Notes under the pieces: model-generated
The model's input: the letters and a program-made list of their open reading frames with translations, nothing else
Told to the model about the DNA's origin: nothing
Databases searched by the model: none
Translations under genes and position numbers: made by a program
Source of the DNA: Aphrophora alni
Taxonomy: Eukaryota > Arthropoda > Insecta > Hemiptera > Aphrophoridae
Length of the DNA stretch: 64,000 bases
Reading direction: 5' to 3'
Assembly: GCA_963513935.1 (NCBI GenBank)
Contig: OY740772.1
Location: 16,028,098 to 16,092,097 of the forward strand
Shown here: in pieces, positions 36,925-49,322 of the stretch
How positions within the stretch are numbered: position 1 is the first letter of the stretch
How the letters are laid out: every line of letters begins with the position of its first letter

Positions 36925-37205
36925 CCCTCCTTTTTTTAAAATGTAAGCATATCAATGTTGCCCCCTCTATAACCCCTAAAAAGTGCCTAATGTAACCTAA
37001 CTTTACCTATTTCTCTCTCTTTTTTTAAATGTAAGTATATCAATCCCCAATCAGTTACTCCTAAAAGTGCCTAACCTAACCTAATTTGTCCCCTCTTTTA
37101 AAATCTAAACATATCAATGTCCCCCCCTCAGTTGCTCCTAAAAATACCTAACATAATCTAACCTAACGGTCCCCTCCCTCCCTCAGTTACTCCTAAAAAG
37201 TCCCT
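36925..37205 (+). repeat. About 80-90-bp minisatellite, three and a half units, with embedded CCTAA
   Basis: The repeated order is: ccctc.ttttaaaatgtaa then gcatatcaatg, then ccccctcagttactcctaa, then aagtgcctaacctaacc. It appears near 36925, 37010 and 37090, with a partial fourth unit ending at 37205. Unit lengths vary by indels. Confidence 0.7.
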
Positions 37206-38366
37206 TTTATTATGGTGAAAAGAATCTTTTTTACTTAGATCCTAAGTTATGAGGAATCAAATTACACCAACTAGATGCTGATATATGCGGGACTTTTCCC
37301 CAATCTTGTAGACAAACTCATCTCTCATTAGAAAATAATACAGGTAAAGTCATTAATAGAAAAAAAACTACATTTTTTTAACAAAAATAGGGTCGATTAT
37401 GATTTTCGATTAATTTTTGGATTTGTGGAATAATGTGAGAAAATTGTTTCGTTTATTTGACCCCTTTAAACAATCCCTGTTTTTAACGTCTAACGCGATA
37501 GTGTTTCCCAATTTTCTCCTTCAGAAATTATTAAATGCTGGTTTGTGCGCCATTGTTGGTTGTACAAAACAATCTTTGCATACATGAATACTGAGTACAT
37601 TAAGTGAAACACTTAGGAATAACAAGATACAATGTTTAGTCTACAGACTGGTTACGATAATAAACGAAGCTAAATCTTACGTCTATTTATTAAAATGTTT
37701 TTTTTTAATAGTTACATTCTGTGTTAAAGAAAAATGTACTTTATAAAATTGTTATTTAATTTTAAAATTCGAATATATATAACAAGTAATTTGATATGAT
37801 ATATCTTAGGATAAATATACAGCTATCAAACGTTTTTCGTAATATGTATACAGTTTTGTTGAAGAAAACATTATTGAGAAACACGCTATTTCTACTTGTA
37901 TCTTTTTATTACTTGTGTTACTGCTGATATTTTATATTTTTTAATTACATAATATATACATAAAAATAATAAACTATGGACAAACTTTTCAGAACAAAAA
38001 AATGTCATTTTAGTAATCGTCAATCCAAAAATGAAAACGAAATATCGACGCCGATTTTGAAAGAATATTTATATAACTTGCTTGTTTTAAAATATTTAAA
38101 CTTGCTTCCCTTGTGCTACGAAACACATATTTGACAGAGGTTAAGGTTTATTATTATTATTATTATTATTTTTTTTGCTAAAAAAAGTGTTTTACTAGTG
38201 ATTTTTGCACTAGGATTTCCGCAAAAACTCTATGATTATGTGGGAAAGTAAAAATTGGATAATCTCTAATATTAAAAACCAAACAATATACAGGTTAATT
38301 AAAAAAGAATATATTCGTTATTTAATTTCGGCATAAAAAACACACCTAAAGTGAGTGATATACATA

Positions 38367-38371
<5 letters not shown>

Positions 38372-38453
<82 letters not shown>
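38372..38453 (+). repeat. (GA)41 microsatellite
   Basis: An 82-nt uninterrupted GA run. It creates a false Arg-Glu ORF (38351-38536). GA runs are also GAGA-factor-type sites in insects, but no promoter is seen here. Confidence 0.98.
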
Positions 38454-38456
<3 letters not shown>

Positions 38457-38784
38457 GAGTGGCGTCTCACAGAAACATCCTAATCAAGCGTCATAGATTA
38501 GAAGGAACATGTCAAGTAGGACGAGCTTTGAAATGAAATGAAATACAGTATTCAAAACATCCTATCTACAGTTTATGCTAATCATCAGCTCGGGTCATCG
38601 CCTTAAAGTTCAAAAGTCACCGGCAATACTCAGTGTCAATAAGGTCATGTTTATCATACTTTGGTACTATGGAACACACAGACAGGTGTTTGTGAGCTAT
38701 TCTTACGTTCAACTGGTGATTGGTGGAAGAAACGGTATATATGACACACCCATCTACAAAACCAAGTAGCAACGTAAACAACTT

Positions 38785-39295
38785 GATGGGCACTATCATG
38801 GTACTTACCCAGTTCAATAATACTTTGTAATACAAGGAGATACTTTATGTCTAAGCGTTGGTGTTTTGGGCCTTTTAGGAAATGTTAAAAAGGGAAAGAG
38901 TAAGGTTGCTGAAAACAGATGTTACGAAAATTTTCTAAACTTCATAATTTGTAATTCTTAAAGTGTATCGTAAAGTCACTCACTTCAGTGTCTCGGCCTT
39001 GTGGGCCTCGGAGCTATACATATGCGAAGGGCCTTTACTTGCTACGCTCGAATCGGTGGCGCGGCCCTACCAGATCTTGTAACTAAACTAATATCACATT
39101 TTATTGGGAATTCAGGGATTGAAATTATATTTTTGACAATAACTTTACTATTTCTCGTCGTAGGGTTAGTATCATTACATACGTAATTGAAATCTGCAGA
39201 TTTGTATCATATCCAGTGTGTTAAAAGTTGAATAACGCTCAAGATATGAACAAATAACAGTTTAAAATGGACGCCTTTTTAACATTTTCAATTCG
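38785..39295 (+). repeat. Family D interspersed repeat
   Basis: catggtacttacccagttca, gggccttttaggaaatgtta, then gaaatctgcagatttgtatc and aagatatgaacaaataacag match the other D copies. The GC-rich patch at 38990-39075 is part of the repeat. Confidence 0.55.
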
Positions 39296-39599
39296 ATTTT
39301 TCTGATGTCAATACGGTTCTATTAAAGGGTAAATAAAGCAATAAAGCTAAAGTTTCAAAATTATTTCAATAATATAAACGAGCTACAATTGTTTCGCCTT
39401 GTGGTATCATCGGGTAACTGTTGCCGCAAGGGTAGCTCCTTTAAAATATTATTAAAATAATTTAGAAACTTTAGTTTTGTTCCTTTATTTAATCCTTTAA
39501 TATGTAGTTTCAACAGGAAATATCTGCTGTTACATTAAATATGTTTCTATTAAGTCATAGTTAAATGAAATAAAGTTTGTAATGATGAAAGTTTGTTTC

Positions 39600-39770
39600 A
39601 GTTTTTGGAAATTATATCTAACCGGTTATTGTATTCCACGTGATTTTTGACACATTGTTTTAATCTTCACGTATAATTAAAATTTCAACAGAATCGGTTT
39701 AAGATATATTGAGAAATTAGGGATTTTTATAGCCCTATTGATATAAAACCCAACCGATCTAGTTTTCCTA
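39600..39770 (+). repeat. Family F copy
   Basis: gacacattgttttaatcttc, ataattaaaatttcaacaga then atcggtttaa and ttgagaaatta. Other fragments lie at 4470-4630 (+), 17080-17200 (+), 45890-46040 (-), 53265-53460 (-) and 54530-54680 (-). Confidence 0.4.
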
Positions 39771-40542
39771 TCTTTCCAGTACCCCTACAAGTTCGACTTT
39801 TACAAATTGGCAGCCTCGCGACCTAAAATTTAATTATTTTGCTCATTCCACCTAGGATGGATTGCGCTACGGTTGTGACGTATTCAATCTAATTACGTAA
39901 ATAGGTTTGTCCGCTACAGTTCCTCTGTACAGTCAGTGTCAAAACTTTGACAGGATGCACTTGTTAACCAATAAGGTTAAATCATTCAATGTTTGTGTTT
40001 CCTGTTAGTTTCTGTCATGTTGGTAGTATCTGGATATTTAAGTGTCGTAATGTTGGTAAAATGTTCGTGGTATCCGTTTGGTCAAAACTTCCATGTGACG
40101 AACGAATATTTAGTCATTAAACCTAACCTAGTTGGTATGAGTTAGATCCAGGGTTGTTAAATCTACAACGTTGAAATATGATTGAACCATGAGGTTTTCT
40201 GTGAACCCCCCCCCCTTCAAATAAACCACAATAATAATGGATTTTCTTGATAAATTCCCTTTTAAATATGTATTGAAAACTATACTTTAATGTTACAAGT
40301 TTTTAAAGGCAACTGTCAAGGGTATAATATATATTTCTTGCAATTTAAAGGAAAACATTTCTATTACATTTATTTATTTAGTCGGAAAAATATTGTATTC
40401 GTCGAGACATTTCTGATGATTTGTTACAAGGAAGGAAAACAGCTACGAATGTATTAAAAAAAAAAAAAGGGGAAAAAACGTATGCTCTTTGCAACTGTGA
40501 TGCAAACTAAAATGCAGTATCTATGATTTTTTCGAAAGAAAA

Positions 40543-40671
40543 ATGAACTTATCTGCAGAAGAATCGCGGTACCAAGCGTTGTTACAGTGGGGAAACGAGT
40601 TGGCAAACCCGCACGGTCCCTATTGGTTTCTTCAAGGCCAGATCTACTGGCTCCTCCGTCAACGGATTTGA
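40543..40671 (+). other. GC-rich island with a 42-codon ORF, product not recognised
   Basis: ATG 40543 opens MNLSAEESRYQALLQWGNEL... and stops at TGA 40669. The composition (near 50% GC) contrasts with both flanks. The reverse strand is also partly open, so this may be an old coding remnant in either direction. No family is recognised. Confidence 0.2.
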
Positions 40672-40726
40672 CTCGTGATGGTTTGTATAATAATACAACA
40701 CAATGACAGGTTAGCTCTATAAACTT

Positions 40727-40995
40727 AAAACTCTCAGGGGCTTCCTCAAATTGAGTACGGATGTGGCTGATCGAAGGACCCTAGCTGGATTTACAACTAT
40801 CTTTATGTAGTCTTGGGTTAGATATCTCTCTTTTATCTTTCTTATCAGGTCTCTCTTGACCAACTCTTGTTATTTCCAACCCTGACGATATTAGAGTATT
40901 CGAGTGCTAAATGTTTTTATTTTACACTGTTTTATTATTATTTTTTTATAAAGCGATTATGGCCGAGATGTTTTTTAACTATTAAACAACAAGGA
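40727..40995 (+). repeat. Family A copy
   Basis: tctcaggggc.t at the start, ccctagctggatttacaac, gtagtcttgggttagatatc, aggtctctcttgaccaactc and a degenerate ataaagcgattatggccgag tail show an almost full-length arm. Confidence 0.65.
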
Positions 40996-41454
40996 AAAAA
41001 AACTTATAAAAATTTATCTTACAAGAATAACATTCTCTAAAACTAAAACAAAGTTGTCCTCACTTGCAAATACAATAACAAGCTTTCCGTTTTGTTAAAA
41101 AATAACTTGTCTCTTTCTATCAGTTGGTACTAATTACCAAATCAACCAGAATGAGTAAGCTTCTGACATTCATTCCCGTTTGTATTCCGATTGTTAAAAG
41201 TGAAACAATAAAATTGTAGATCGCGAGAGAAATTTATTTATCAAGTTTTAAATTAGACATCAATCAGTTGAGAGGAGAATTGTTGCAGAGTGACTTGCAT
41301 ATAGCAAAGGTTAATACTATAAAATAGTAGGCCCTAATGTATTGTCTTGTATTTTCAATTTGTTAGAAAGTATATAAGAATATGTAGTTACAAATGTTTA
41401 TACTTCGTATAGTGGGTACGTTTGGTAATCGGGGGAAAAAAATAACCTCAATTT

Positions 41455-41960
41455 TCTGAATGATCTTCACAGTCCGTCTTCATTGTCTTCTTTGCGTAAG
41501 CACTATAGCTACCCCAAGAATTACGATAGAAACATTAAATTAAATTTATGGGGACTATAGTGTAGTCATATAAAATCGTATTAAAATTTATAAAAATCTT
41601 ATGGAATATGTCAAAATGGCGGCATTTTAAACAGTCTTTTAATCATATCTCGTGTTTATCAACTTAATATAACACACTAAATTATATAACAAATTTGTAG
41701 ATTTCAATTCTACGTGTAATGGTACCAACCCCACCTCTCAACTACGAAGATATTGTTCAAAAATGTTATTTTGTACCCTAACCTCCAAAAAATTTGATAT
41801 TCGTATAGTTACGACGTAGATACCTAACATTTTTTATCGCTGTGAACAATTCTTCGTCTCCACTTTGACAAGTTAAGCGTGTGACCTTGTTTTCACTTCT
41901 TGTGGAGAATTAACCGGAAAAATTTTTTTCCGCCTTATTTAAGTGAATTTTTATTTTAAA
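41455..41960 (-). repeat. Family D 3' portion, inverse orientation
   Basis: gtcaaaatggcggcatttta, gtagatttcaattctacgtg, taatggtaccaaccccacc and tcttgtggagaattaaccgg. The order is the inverse of the end of the D consensus. It is closely related to the neighbour at 42660-43640, so the two may be a local duplication. Confidence 0.55.
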
Positions 41961-42659
41961 TTTAAAAACCAACGAATCAAAAATTCGCGAAAGAATTTAA
42001 CTAATCAACAGCATAGCCAATAATGAGAAAACGGGCATTTCCCCCTTTAACGTGTATAACGAAAATAATATTTGCGTTACACTTTCTTGATGTCTTGTTT
42101 CGTAATAAAGAATTATTGTTGTTGCAATTTGTATTCTGTCAACGAAATAACCTCGTACGAATATACTCTTTAGAATATTCTTAGCGTTCTCTCAACGACT
42201 GTTCCAATATTACATAAAACATTCTACAGGATGTAAATATATACGAACGCACAATGTTCTTATTCTTTTCCAAGATTGATTTCCACCCACTATGCTATCT
42301 TAGAAAGATATATTTGATCATGAAACCCATTTGTCTAGTGTCGTGAACATCTGCAAGCGTTAAATCGAAGCGCCGGAATTGCAAATTAAATTCTTGAAAT
42401 ACAGTTCCCGACTTTACAAGACGCATTGTTAGCTCTGTAGTGTGTACTGTGTACTCAGCTATGCTGGTATTTATCAACAAAACAGAATTTTCAGATTGGA
42501 ACTCCTAGGAAAGATTTGTATTCAGACAATTTAAGAGGGCGTGTTAAGTGTCCAATTGAATCCTGAAGTTTTTTATTTGTGATATTTTCGATTTTAATTA
42601 TTTGATGTAACTCTAGGCAGAGTTTGAATTATAATTTGGGGAACTAATTTTAAGAGGTA

Positions 42660-42896
42660 TAGGGTGAGTTTGTAATCACACAAAAAAAAAAAAAAAAAAA
42701 AAAAATGTAGATACTGTATCTGTTTTTTACTGATCTTTACATTTCATAGGAAACTGAAAGAGTGAATTTCGATCTGTCGTCATTATTGTTTGACGTAAGC
42801 ACTATAATGGACACAAAAATTAATATTAGAACATGAAATTCGGTATGGAGAACCTTTGAAATTCACAAAAATGTCAAAATAGTGGCCATTTTAAAA

Positions 42897-42937
<41 letters not shown>

Positions 42938-43640
42938 CATATCTCGTATATTATTCAACTTATAAAATGTGCAGATTTCAATTCTGCGTGTAACGACATT
43001 TAGCGAAGTTATTGTAAAAAAAATGTAATTTAGAACTCTGACCTCCAAGATAATTAGATATTCATATAGTTACGGGTTGATTATCTGACATTTTATAGCG
43101 GTGAACAATTGCTTGCCCCTATTTGAATAGTTTAGCACGTGGACCTTATTATGGCGTCTTGTGGAGAACTAACCGGACAATTTTCAACCTTATTTAAAGT
43201 AGAGTAATTTTAATTTTAATTTAAAAACAAATGAACTAAAAATCGTAAAAAAGCAAAATTTTAATTTTTTGAAAGAATTTAACTATTCCACTTTTCGCGA
43301 CATCAGAACTATCCTGAACCCTGATGTTTAGATACGAGTGGAGGCTTTGAGACCCACCATTGCTGCGACAAGCACGAGCGAAGCGAATGAAGACTCTTTT
43401 TTATATATAAACATCTACGATATCAGTTAGGTACTTGCCAACGTCAAGAAAGTAGTCATATGTGTGTATTTCAGAAAACCTGTGTACCAACTGTTTTAAA
43501 GAAACTTACCCTTTATTTATCAATACATTTATCATATCTTACAAAGCCCAAGATACCAACTTTTTTCTATTAAGAGGATCTGCTTGTATTAAATTGTGGG
43601 GCTGGGTAAGTACCATAATGGTGGTCATCAACTTGAATGT
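42660..43640 (-). repeat. Family D copy with long poly(A) and poly(T) tracts, inverse orientation
   Basis: It shares gtgtaacgacatttagcgaa and gtcttgtggagaactaaccgg with 41455-41960, and the inverse of gtttaaaacagttggtac and of atggtacttacccagcccca at 43480-43640. It contains (A)24 at 42682-42705 and (T)39 at 42899-42937. A 61-codon reverse ORF with polylysine is a product of the T tract. Confidence 0.55.
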
Positions 43641-43889
43641 ACTGTATGACACCTATTGGTTTTTAGATTGCAGTTTTAGTCACAGGATTACAACTAGTAG
43701 GGACTAAGTGGAGCCACAATTCTGGTACACACACCCTATCACTGACGAAGGACATTTGCGCCACTGAATTACTAATTTCTCTTCAGATTATAACAGTAAT
43801 TTTTAACAGACAACTCTCACTCTTCCCACTGACTATACACAACTCTATGTTTACACGGGTTTCAATATAATAATTATCCTAATTGCTCT

Positions 43890-44110
43890 GGACGCGTGTG
43901 TTCGAGCGCGCTCCGGCGACGCCGATGTACAATACCACATCATTACGTTCGGCGAAAACTGTCCTTCATTTGTCGCTCCCAACAAACGGCGTTCATTAGT
44001 TTATTATTTCCACAATAGAGGCCAACACTGCAATTAATTAAGACAATCGTAGTGGCGTCGCAAATAAGGAAACGCGTATTATCCGCGGTTGGTTAACGCT
44101 GATTGGTAAT
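43890..44110. promoter_or_regulatory. CpG-rich island of unknown role
   Basis: A block with many CpGs (for example gacgcgtgtgttcgagcgcg then ctccggcgacgccgatg) stands out in AT-rich DNA. It is followed by caattaattaag and taataattacgcataag, which resemble homeodomain sites. No coding frame, TATA box or repeat copy is seen. It could be an enhancer, an alternative promoter or unrecognised mobile DNA. Confidence 0.3.
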
Positions 44111-44459
44111 AATTACGCATAAGTTTTTAATTTATAGGTTAGGTTTGAGGAAAATTATATTGTACAACCTTGAACAGTGTAATATTGCGTTCAGAGAAGC
44201 GTAACTGAAATATCAATTTTTTTAAATATAGTTACGCGACAAACTTCCGTACTATCATTTGAGGACACTGTTGCACAATTCTGAAATTTTAGTATAGTCT
44301 GATTTTAAAGTTATTGGATAGTGGTAGATTGTTCGAATTATTTTATAGTTTATTCAGACTTGTGTGTATTTGAAACAGCCCATGATGTAAAAAAAGTTAT
44401 TACGACTTCCTTATATAAGAACTGAATAAAAAAAAACAACTTTAAATAAGGCTGACATT

Positions 44460-44935
44460 ATTCCGGTTAAACCTCCACAAGTATTGATCACAAGGTCACA
44501 CTCTAAACTATTGAGGAAAGGAACAAAATGGTTGTTCACCTCGTTAGGTATCTCGGCCTTTCGCATACAACCCCTATTTATTTAGTTGACTATTTTAGGT
44601 TCTAGTTTCAACTTTCTGTTTGATATTCCTTGTGTTGTAGAGTTCTGTTGTGGATTTTTTCTGATAACGTTTGTATATAGTCATTTTGACCATTCTGCTC
44701 CTCCCAGTGTATGTCATTTAATAACATCCTCAGTTATTGTTTTAGTAAGTCGAATAAGATCATCCTATAAACTGAAAGAAGAACGATTAATATCGCTCGG
44801 AATAGAAGGTACAAAGATAAAAGTAGCCCTACTTATTTCCTATACACGTTCATTAGTTCATATGAAATACGTTTTATCACTGGGGAGCGCTAGTGTAAAC
44901 ATTATCGACGAAATTTAAAGTCGAGTTGCACTTCT
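44460..44935 (+). repeat. Family H repeat, copy 2
   Basis: The 5' part matches 1740-2015. The 3' end (actggggagcgctagtgtaa then acattatcgacgaaatttaa, gtcgagttgcacttcttc) matches the inverse of 30165-30240, a third, partial copy. The 110-codon ORF 44586-44918 lies inside this repeat and is interrupted in copy 1, so it is probably not a gene. Confidence 0.5.
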
Positions 44936-45399
44936 TCGAGTGGTATGTTCTGTGGTTGTTTTCAAAAATACAAGATATATTTTCTTTTAAACACAGTTTA
45001 ATTCTCGCTTTTGTTTGATACGAAAAATATGCTCCAACAATGAAAACAGTTTATCAAATGTGGTTTTATTATACCGCAGTGATATAAAGAGAACTGTAAT
45101 ACCATTCTTAAGTTTGCTGACGTCATTGGACTTCAGGTTGTTGCTTCCAATCAATAAAGTCTATCCAAAAATAGCAACGTGATGCATCCTCATCAATTTA
45201 GGAATAGCATGCATGTTGTTTGTGCATGTTGATCTAACTACGCTATCTAGGTGTCATATTTGTAACTAGTAAATGTGGACTTACATTTTACATAAATGCG
45301 TGTATATTTACAATGTATTAAATGTAGAATTAATTAAAAGTTTAAAGGAAAACTTTCGTCTAATTTGGTAGTTTCTAAAATTTCCAGCATGTAGCTTTA

Positions 45400-45575
45400 A
45401 AAATAATTCTGTAAACATTGTACAAGCTTTCTCACACATCCCGAAAACTAAATACTAAAGTTCAAAATTTAGGAAGGAAGCTGTTACAAACCAAAATTCT
45501 GATTATCTCAAAATAGGCTCAACAGATTTTGATGAAATTGAAATAAAACATAGTTTTAAAAAATGCCATTTCGAG
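45400..45575 (+). repeat. Family E fragment (5' half)
   Basis: aagctttctcacacatcccg, aaaactaaatactaaagttc and attttgatgaaattgaaat. Similar small shards are at 53060-53190 and 55410-55500. Confidence 0.45.
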
Positions 45576-46299
45576 TGTTACCGTTCAAAAAAGAGCGTGT
45601 ACCAATGACGCCGCGAAACGTGAAGATATGTCAACCAAAATCATAATCTCCAAACTTCAAGAATAAAACGAAAATAGCAATTTCAGAGTATTGAATTAAA
45701 AAAAATAAATCTAATATCGGTTAGATTACATTACGATATTTTCTAAAATAATTAAATGACCAATCGCAATTTTCGAGTATTAGCTTTGCCAAATTGGTTT
45801 TCGCTTCATTTTCAAATTGTACAAAAATTTCATAAAAATCACTCGTGTCTATTTTGAGATATTCATACATTTTCGTCGTAGTTCAAGGTTCATTATTACT
45901 TTTTAACCAAATAACTTATTCCGTTATGACAGACACAATTTCTCAAAATCGGTTTGTCCGATTTATTTATAATTTGTATTAAATGCGAACCTTAATGACC
46001 TAACTCGGTGAGCCAAATCTGAAGTTAATGTATATTACGGTTCAGAAGTAATTAGTAAAAGACTAAAATAAACTGTGTCCGGTGTAATTAAAAAATCTAT
46101 TTCAATCAAATATGATTTCCGTTTGTGGCTTTGTTTGTAAGTTTAGCCTCTATTTAATTACATGCAATTTAAAAATAATATTTTGTATAATTTTAAGATG
46201 GCTGATAATTTATTTACTGTTTCGCTGATAACGGTCATCTTCAAAAGGAGATGTTGGCTATTATTTTTGTTTCAATAGTATATCTCATCCAGTATACCA

Positions 46300-46570
46300 G
46301 TATAGGGTAAGATTCATAACCTCAAAAAATACGATCTTTCTGTTTTGACTGATTTCGACATACTGTTGGTAATAGAAATTAAGATAGGAACACGAAATTG
46401 AATTCAGAAAAATCTACAAATGTCAAAAAAAAACAGTTTTTTGTTCATATCTTGTGTGTTTTTTTAACATATATCACACAAAATTGCTAATTGTTTACAA
46501 AGAAAGTTAGTTACCGGTGTTATTGGCGATTTTTTAAAAATCATGTTATACATACCTTAATGAGTTTTCA
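46300..46570 (-). repeat. Family D fragment
   Basis: Contains tcataacctc, an acatactgttggtaatagaaatt segment (compare 42790-42830), aatgtcaaaa and catatcttgtgtg, matching the family D inverse strand. It ends shortly before the 5S-like fragment. Confidence 0.4.
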
Positions 46571-46633
46571 ACAGAGAGCTAACTTTTTCACCTAAAAATT
46601 ATAATTTCAAAAGTACAGAATTCAATTCATAAA

Positions 46634-46689
46634 GATCACCGAAATCAAGCAACATTGAGCGCGGTTAGTACTTGGATGGAGTGACCGCT
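46634..46689 (+). ncRNA. 5S rRNA-derived fragment (pseudogene or 5S-type SINE head)
   Basis: The 56-nt stretch gatcaccgaaatcaagcaac...gcggttagtacttggatgga.gtgaccgc is the middle-to-3' part of eukaryotic 5S rRNA. It contains the internal control region: box A-like (gaaatcaagcaac), intermediate element, and box C (ggatgg-gtgaccgc). There are a few substitutions and one inserted A in box C. The first ~40 nt and last ~20 nt of 5S are missing, so it is not a functional gene. A T-rich tract follows at about 46718-46735. It is most simply a 5S retropseudogene or the remnant of a 5S-derived SINE. Confidence 0.8.
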
Positions 46690-47734
46690 TTAAAATACTC
46701 ACAATTTCATCTTCTTCTCTTTTTTTTTTTTTTTAATTTACGCGTAGGTCAAGTAAAGTAAAAACTTTTGCTTACAAACCTACTTTGACGCGTAATTCAC
46801 TCACCGTACCTTAAGCTAGAAAAGTTGAAATTATGTTTTTTTCCCCGTGAAAAAGCTCCGAGTTGAAAACTTATTAAGAAATAAGGTACGTAGAATATGA
46901 TATAAAAAGAAACCAACTTTTGTACATTACATTTCGAAGATCCGTTTTTTATATCGAATGACGGAGCCGAGTAACACTCGTTTTTGTTTTGTAGATAGAA
47001 GTGTTGCAATAATTTCTTTGACGTTTTCAATTCCATGAGAACTTCTATCATTAAAACATAGCATAACTAACTATGAATGCACCAATGCAACGATGCAGCG
47101 ACTCCAATCAGTCAGTTTACGCTTGAATTAGCTTCAGGTTTTCTCAGATATCGATTTCAAGTTTTTACAGCGGAGAAATCGTATTTCAAGGAAAGTAAAA
47201 ACAAATATTTAAAAGCAACGTGATGTTTGGTATAAACATGGTCGTTCTGTTTGAACGATTATCGTTTCAATGTCAGAGAACTAGGTCGGCCGATGAATAT
47301 GGGTCACAGTCATTTGACTTGGCTCTAAACTGCCCACGATTAAATCAACTTTAATATGCGTCTGTCTGTCTGTCTGTCGTAGTCGTGTTCCAGACTGGAA
47401 CTAACCAGTGTGTGATTTTTATATTTTGTCAGAATAAAATGTTGACTGTACTTCTACAGTCTGTGAAAAATATATTATCAATTTCATTTTCTCACATTTA
47501 CATAGTAAAGAGGAAATTACAAAAAAGTTGTTTAGTTTTTGCATAAATATTCATTTAATTTTCTAAACAGGAACATTTCGATAATAAAAAGTGAAAGAGA
47601 TACACAAGGGGTCATTCTGACCTTGTTTAAAGACGCAGGTGCAGTAAGTTTTTCTATTGCTGTTTGATGTTTCACAAAATCATTTAAATCAAGTCATTGT
47701 CTATAAAACGACTTGGAAAAATAACGTTGATTTG

Positions 47735-48310
47735 TGTCATTATAGTACTTGCCCAGATCCATCATACAAACAGATCATCTAATGCCCACAAGTAGGTTTC
47801 TTCGGCCTTGTAGGAAATGTTAAACTGTATTGGTAGATCAAAGGGTCTTATCCAGCAGGGTAAGTTTGTTTAAAACAGTTGTTACACATTTTTCTGAACT
47901 TCGTAATTGTGTATCACTTGATGTCGGCTGGGCGTAACAGGCCTTGTAGATGTGTATTAGAGCCTCCCTTCCATCGTAACAGTGTCTCAGACTGGGCGGA
48001 CATTGAAGCTGTATGTGAAGAAACCTTCACTTGTTACGCACTTGTCGTTGACTTCGCCCTGACGTAATCCGTAACTATAAGGATGTCACATTTTCTAGAA
48101 AAAAGTCAAGGTTATAAATTATACTTTTGAGAATAATTTCGGAGGTTTTCATTATAAAGCTGTGGGGTTGATACCATTACATGCAGAATTGAAATCTGCA
48201 AATTTGTATCTAAGTTAATGTGTTATAAGTTGAATACATCACGAAATTAAAACATTCTTTTAAATGGTCGCAATTTTGACATTGTTAATTAAATTTTCTG
48301 AATTTAAAGA
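47735..48310 (+). repeat. Family D interspersed repeat
   Basis: Contains tagtacttgcccagatccat, ggccttgtaggaaatgttaa, gtaagtttgtttaaaacagt, gctgtggggttgataccatt and agaattgaaatctgcaaatt. It is the fullest copy with 26065-26640. The 62-codon ORF inside is not conserved. Confidence 0.6.
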
Positions 48311-49306
48311 GGTTTCTATACGAATCCCCTATACCAAATTATATAATATTTCACGTTCCTATCTATATTGTTGTGTCCTCTATCATCCTTACGTACAGGC
48401 GTCAACGATGACAGATGGAAAATCATTTCCTCGCTTTTCCAAGAGCTTAAAACCTGAAAATCAGTCAAACAAACTCATTTCGAAATATTTTTCGATTTGC
48501 AAACTATACTGAATAAAATAAATTATAATTTTAACATCACTTCCACAAACACAACTATTTGTTATTCAATAATGCAGGTGATTGTTTCACAATAGTGATT
48601 ATAAAAAATGTCCTGCATCACATCACATAGTCTTGTTGGCAGCTTCGATAAATCGAATGCAACGAGGGCAAGCTACATCGCAATGTTACGTCGTTTACAT
48701 AACTATCGATTACCTTATTACTTAGAGGTGTAAGTCATTCGAACCAGGTTAAGTCGTAGTAATGGTTATTATAGGAAGAACTGTGATCTAAAACATTTTA
48801 AATTCTTCCTTGAATATCTATCAAGTACGAAATTATTTGAGATAAAACATACAATTTAAAAGGTAAAGAAAGTGGTTTTTTTGTAATAATGTGAAGTGCT
48901 CAACCGATGTCATACGAATTTTAATGAAATATTACGTAAAATCGTATGTAAAATATATTACATTTTAGAAATAATTGACAAAAAAGTAAAGCTTAATCGT
49001 CGTCAATTAAAACTGGAAATAGTCAAGAACGTCCTTTCTATGAGGACGCGCTTTTGACACAAGTTTAGATTTAAATATATTTTTTTAAGACTGTGAATTT
49101 TAGAGTCACGCTAACCTGAATCCCGCATCGTGTAGCAACGGTTTTTAATATGAATCTCCTCGCTGAGTCCTACACAACGCAGCGCGTAGCATTTAGGCTG
49201 ATTAGCTGAACATTGGATATAGAGAGTCCGATTAGTGTGTAGTCCTACCAGGTATATTAGTTAATTCTTTTATTGAGATTCATCTTAAGGGAGGATGCTA
49301 ATTATC

Positions 49307-49322
49307 GGGAACTGGCGTTCCC
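49307..49322. repeat. Perfect small hairpin gggaac-tggc-gttccc
   Basis: A 6-bp stem with a 4-nt loop inside a less AT-rich block (49100-49390) that matches no repeat family here. Confidence 0.5.

Noticed and set aside
38351..38536. Arg-Glu repeat ORF
   Set aside because: A direct product of the (GA)41 microsatellite.
44586..44918. 110-codon ORF
   Set aside because: It lies in repeat family H, and the corresponding sequence at 1740-2015 is not open.
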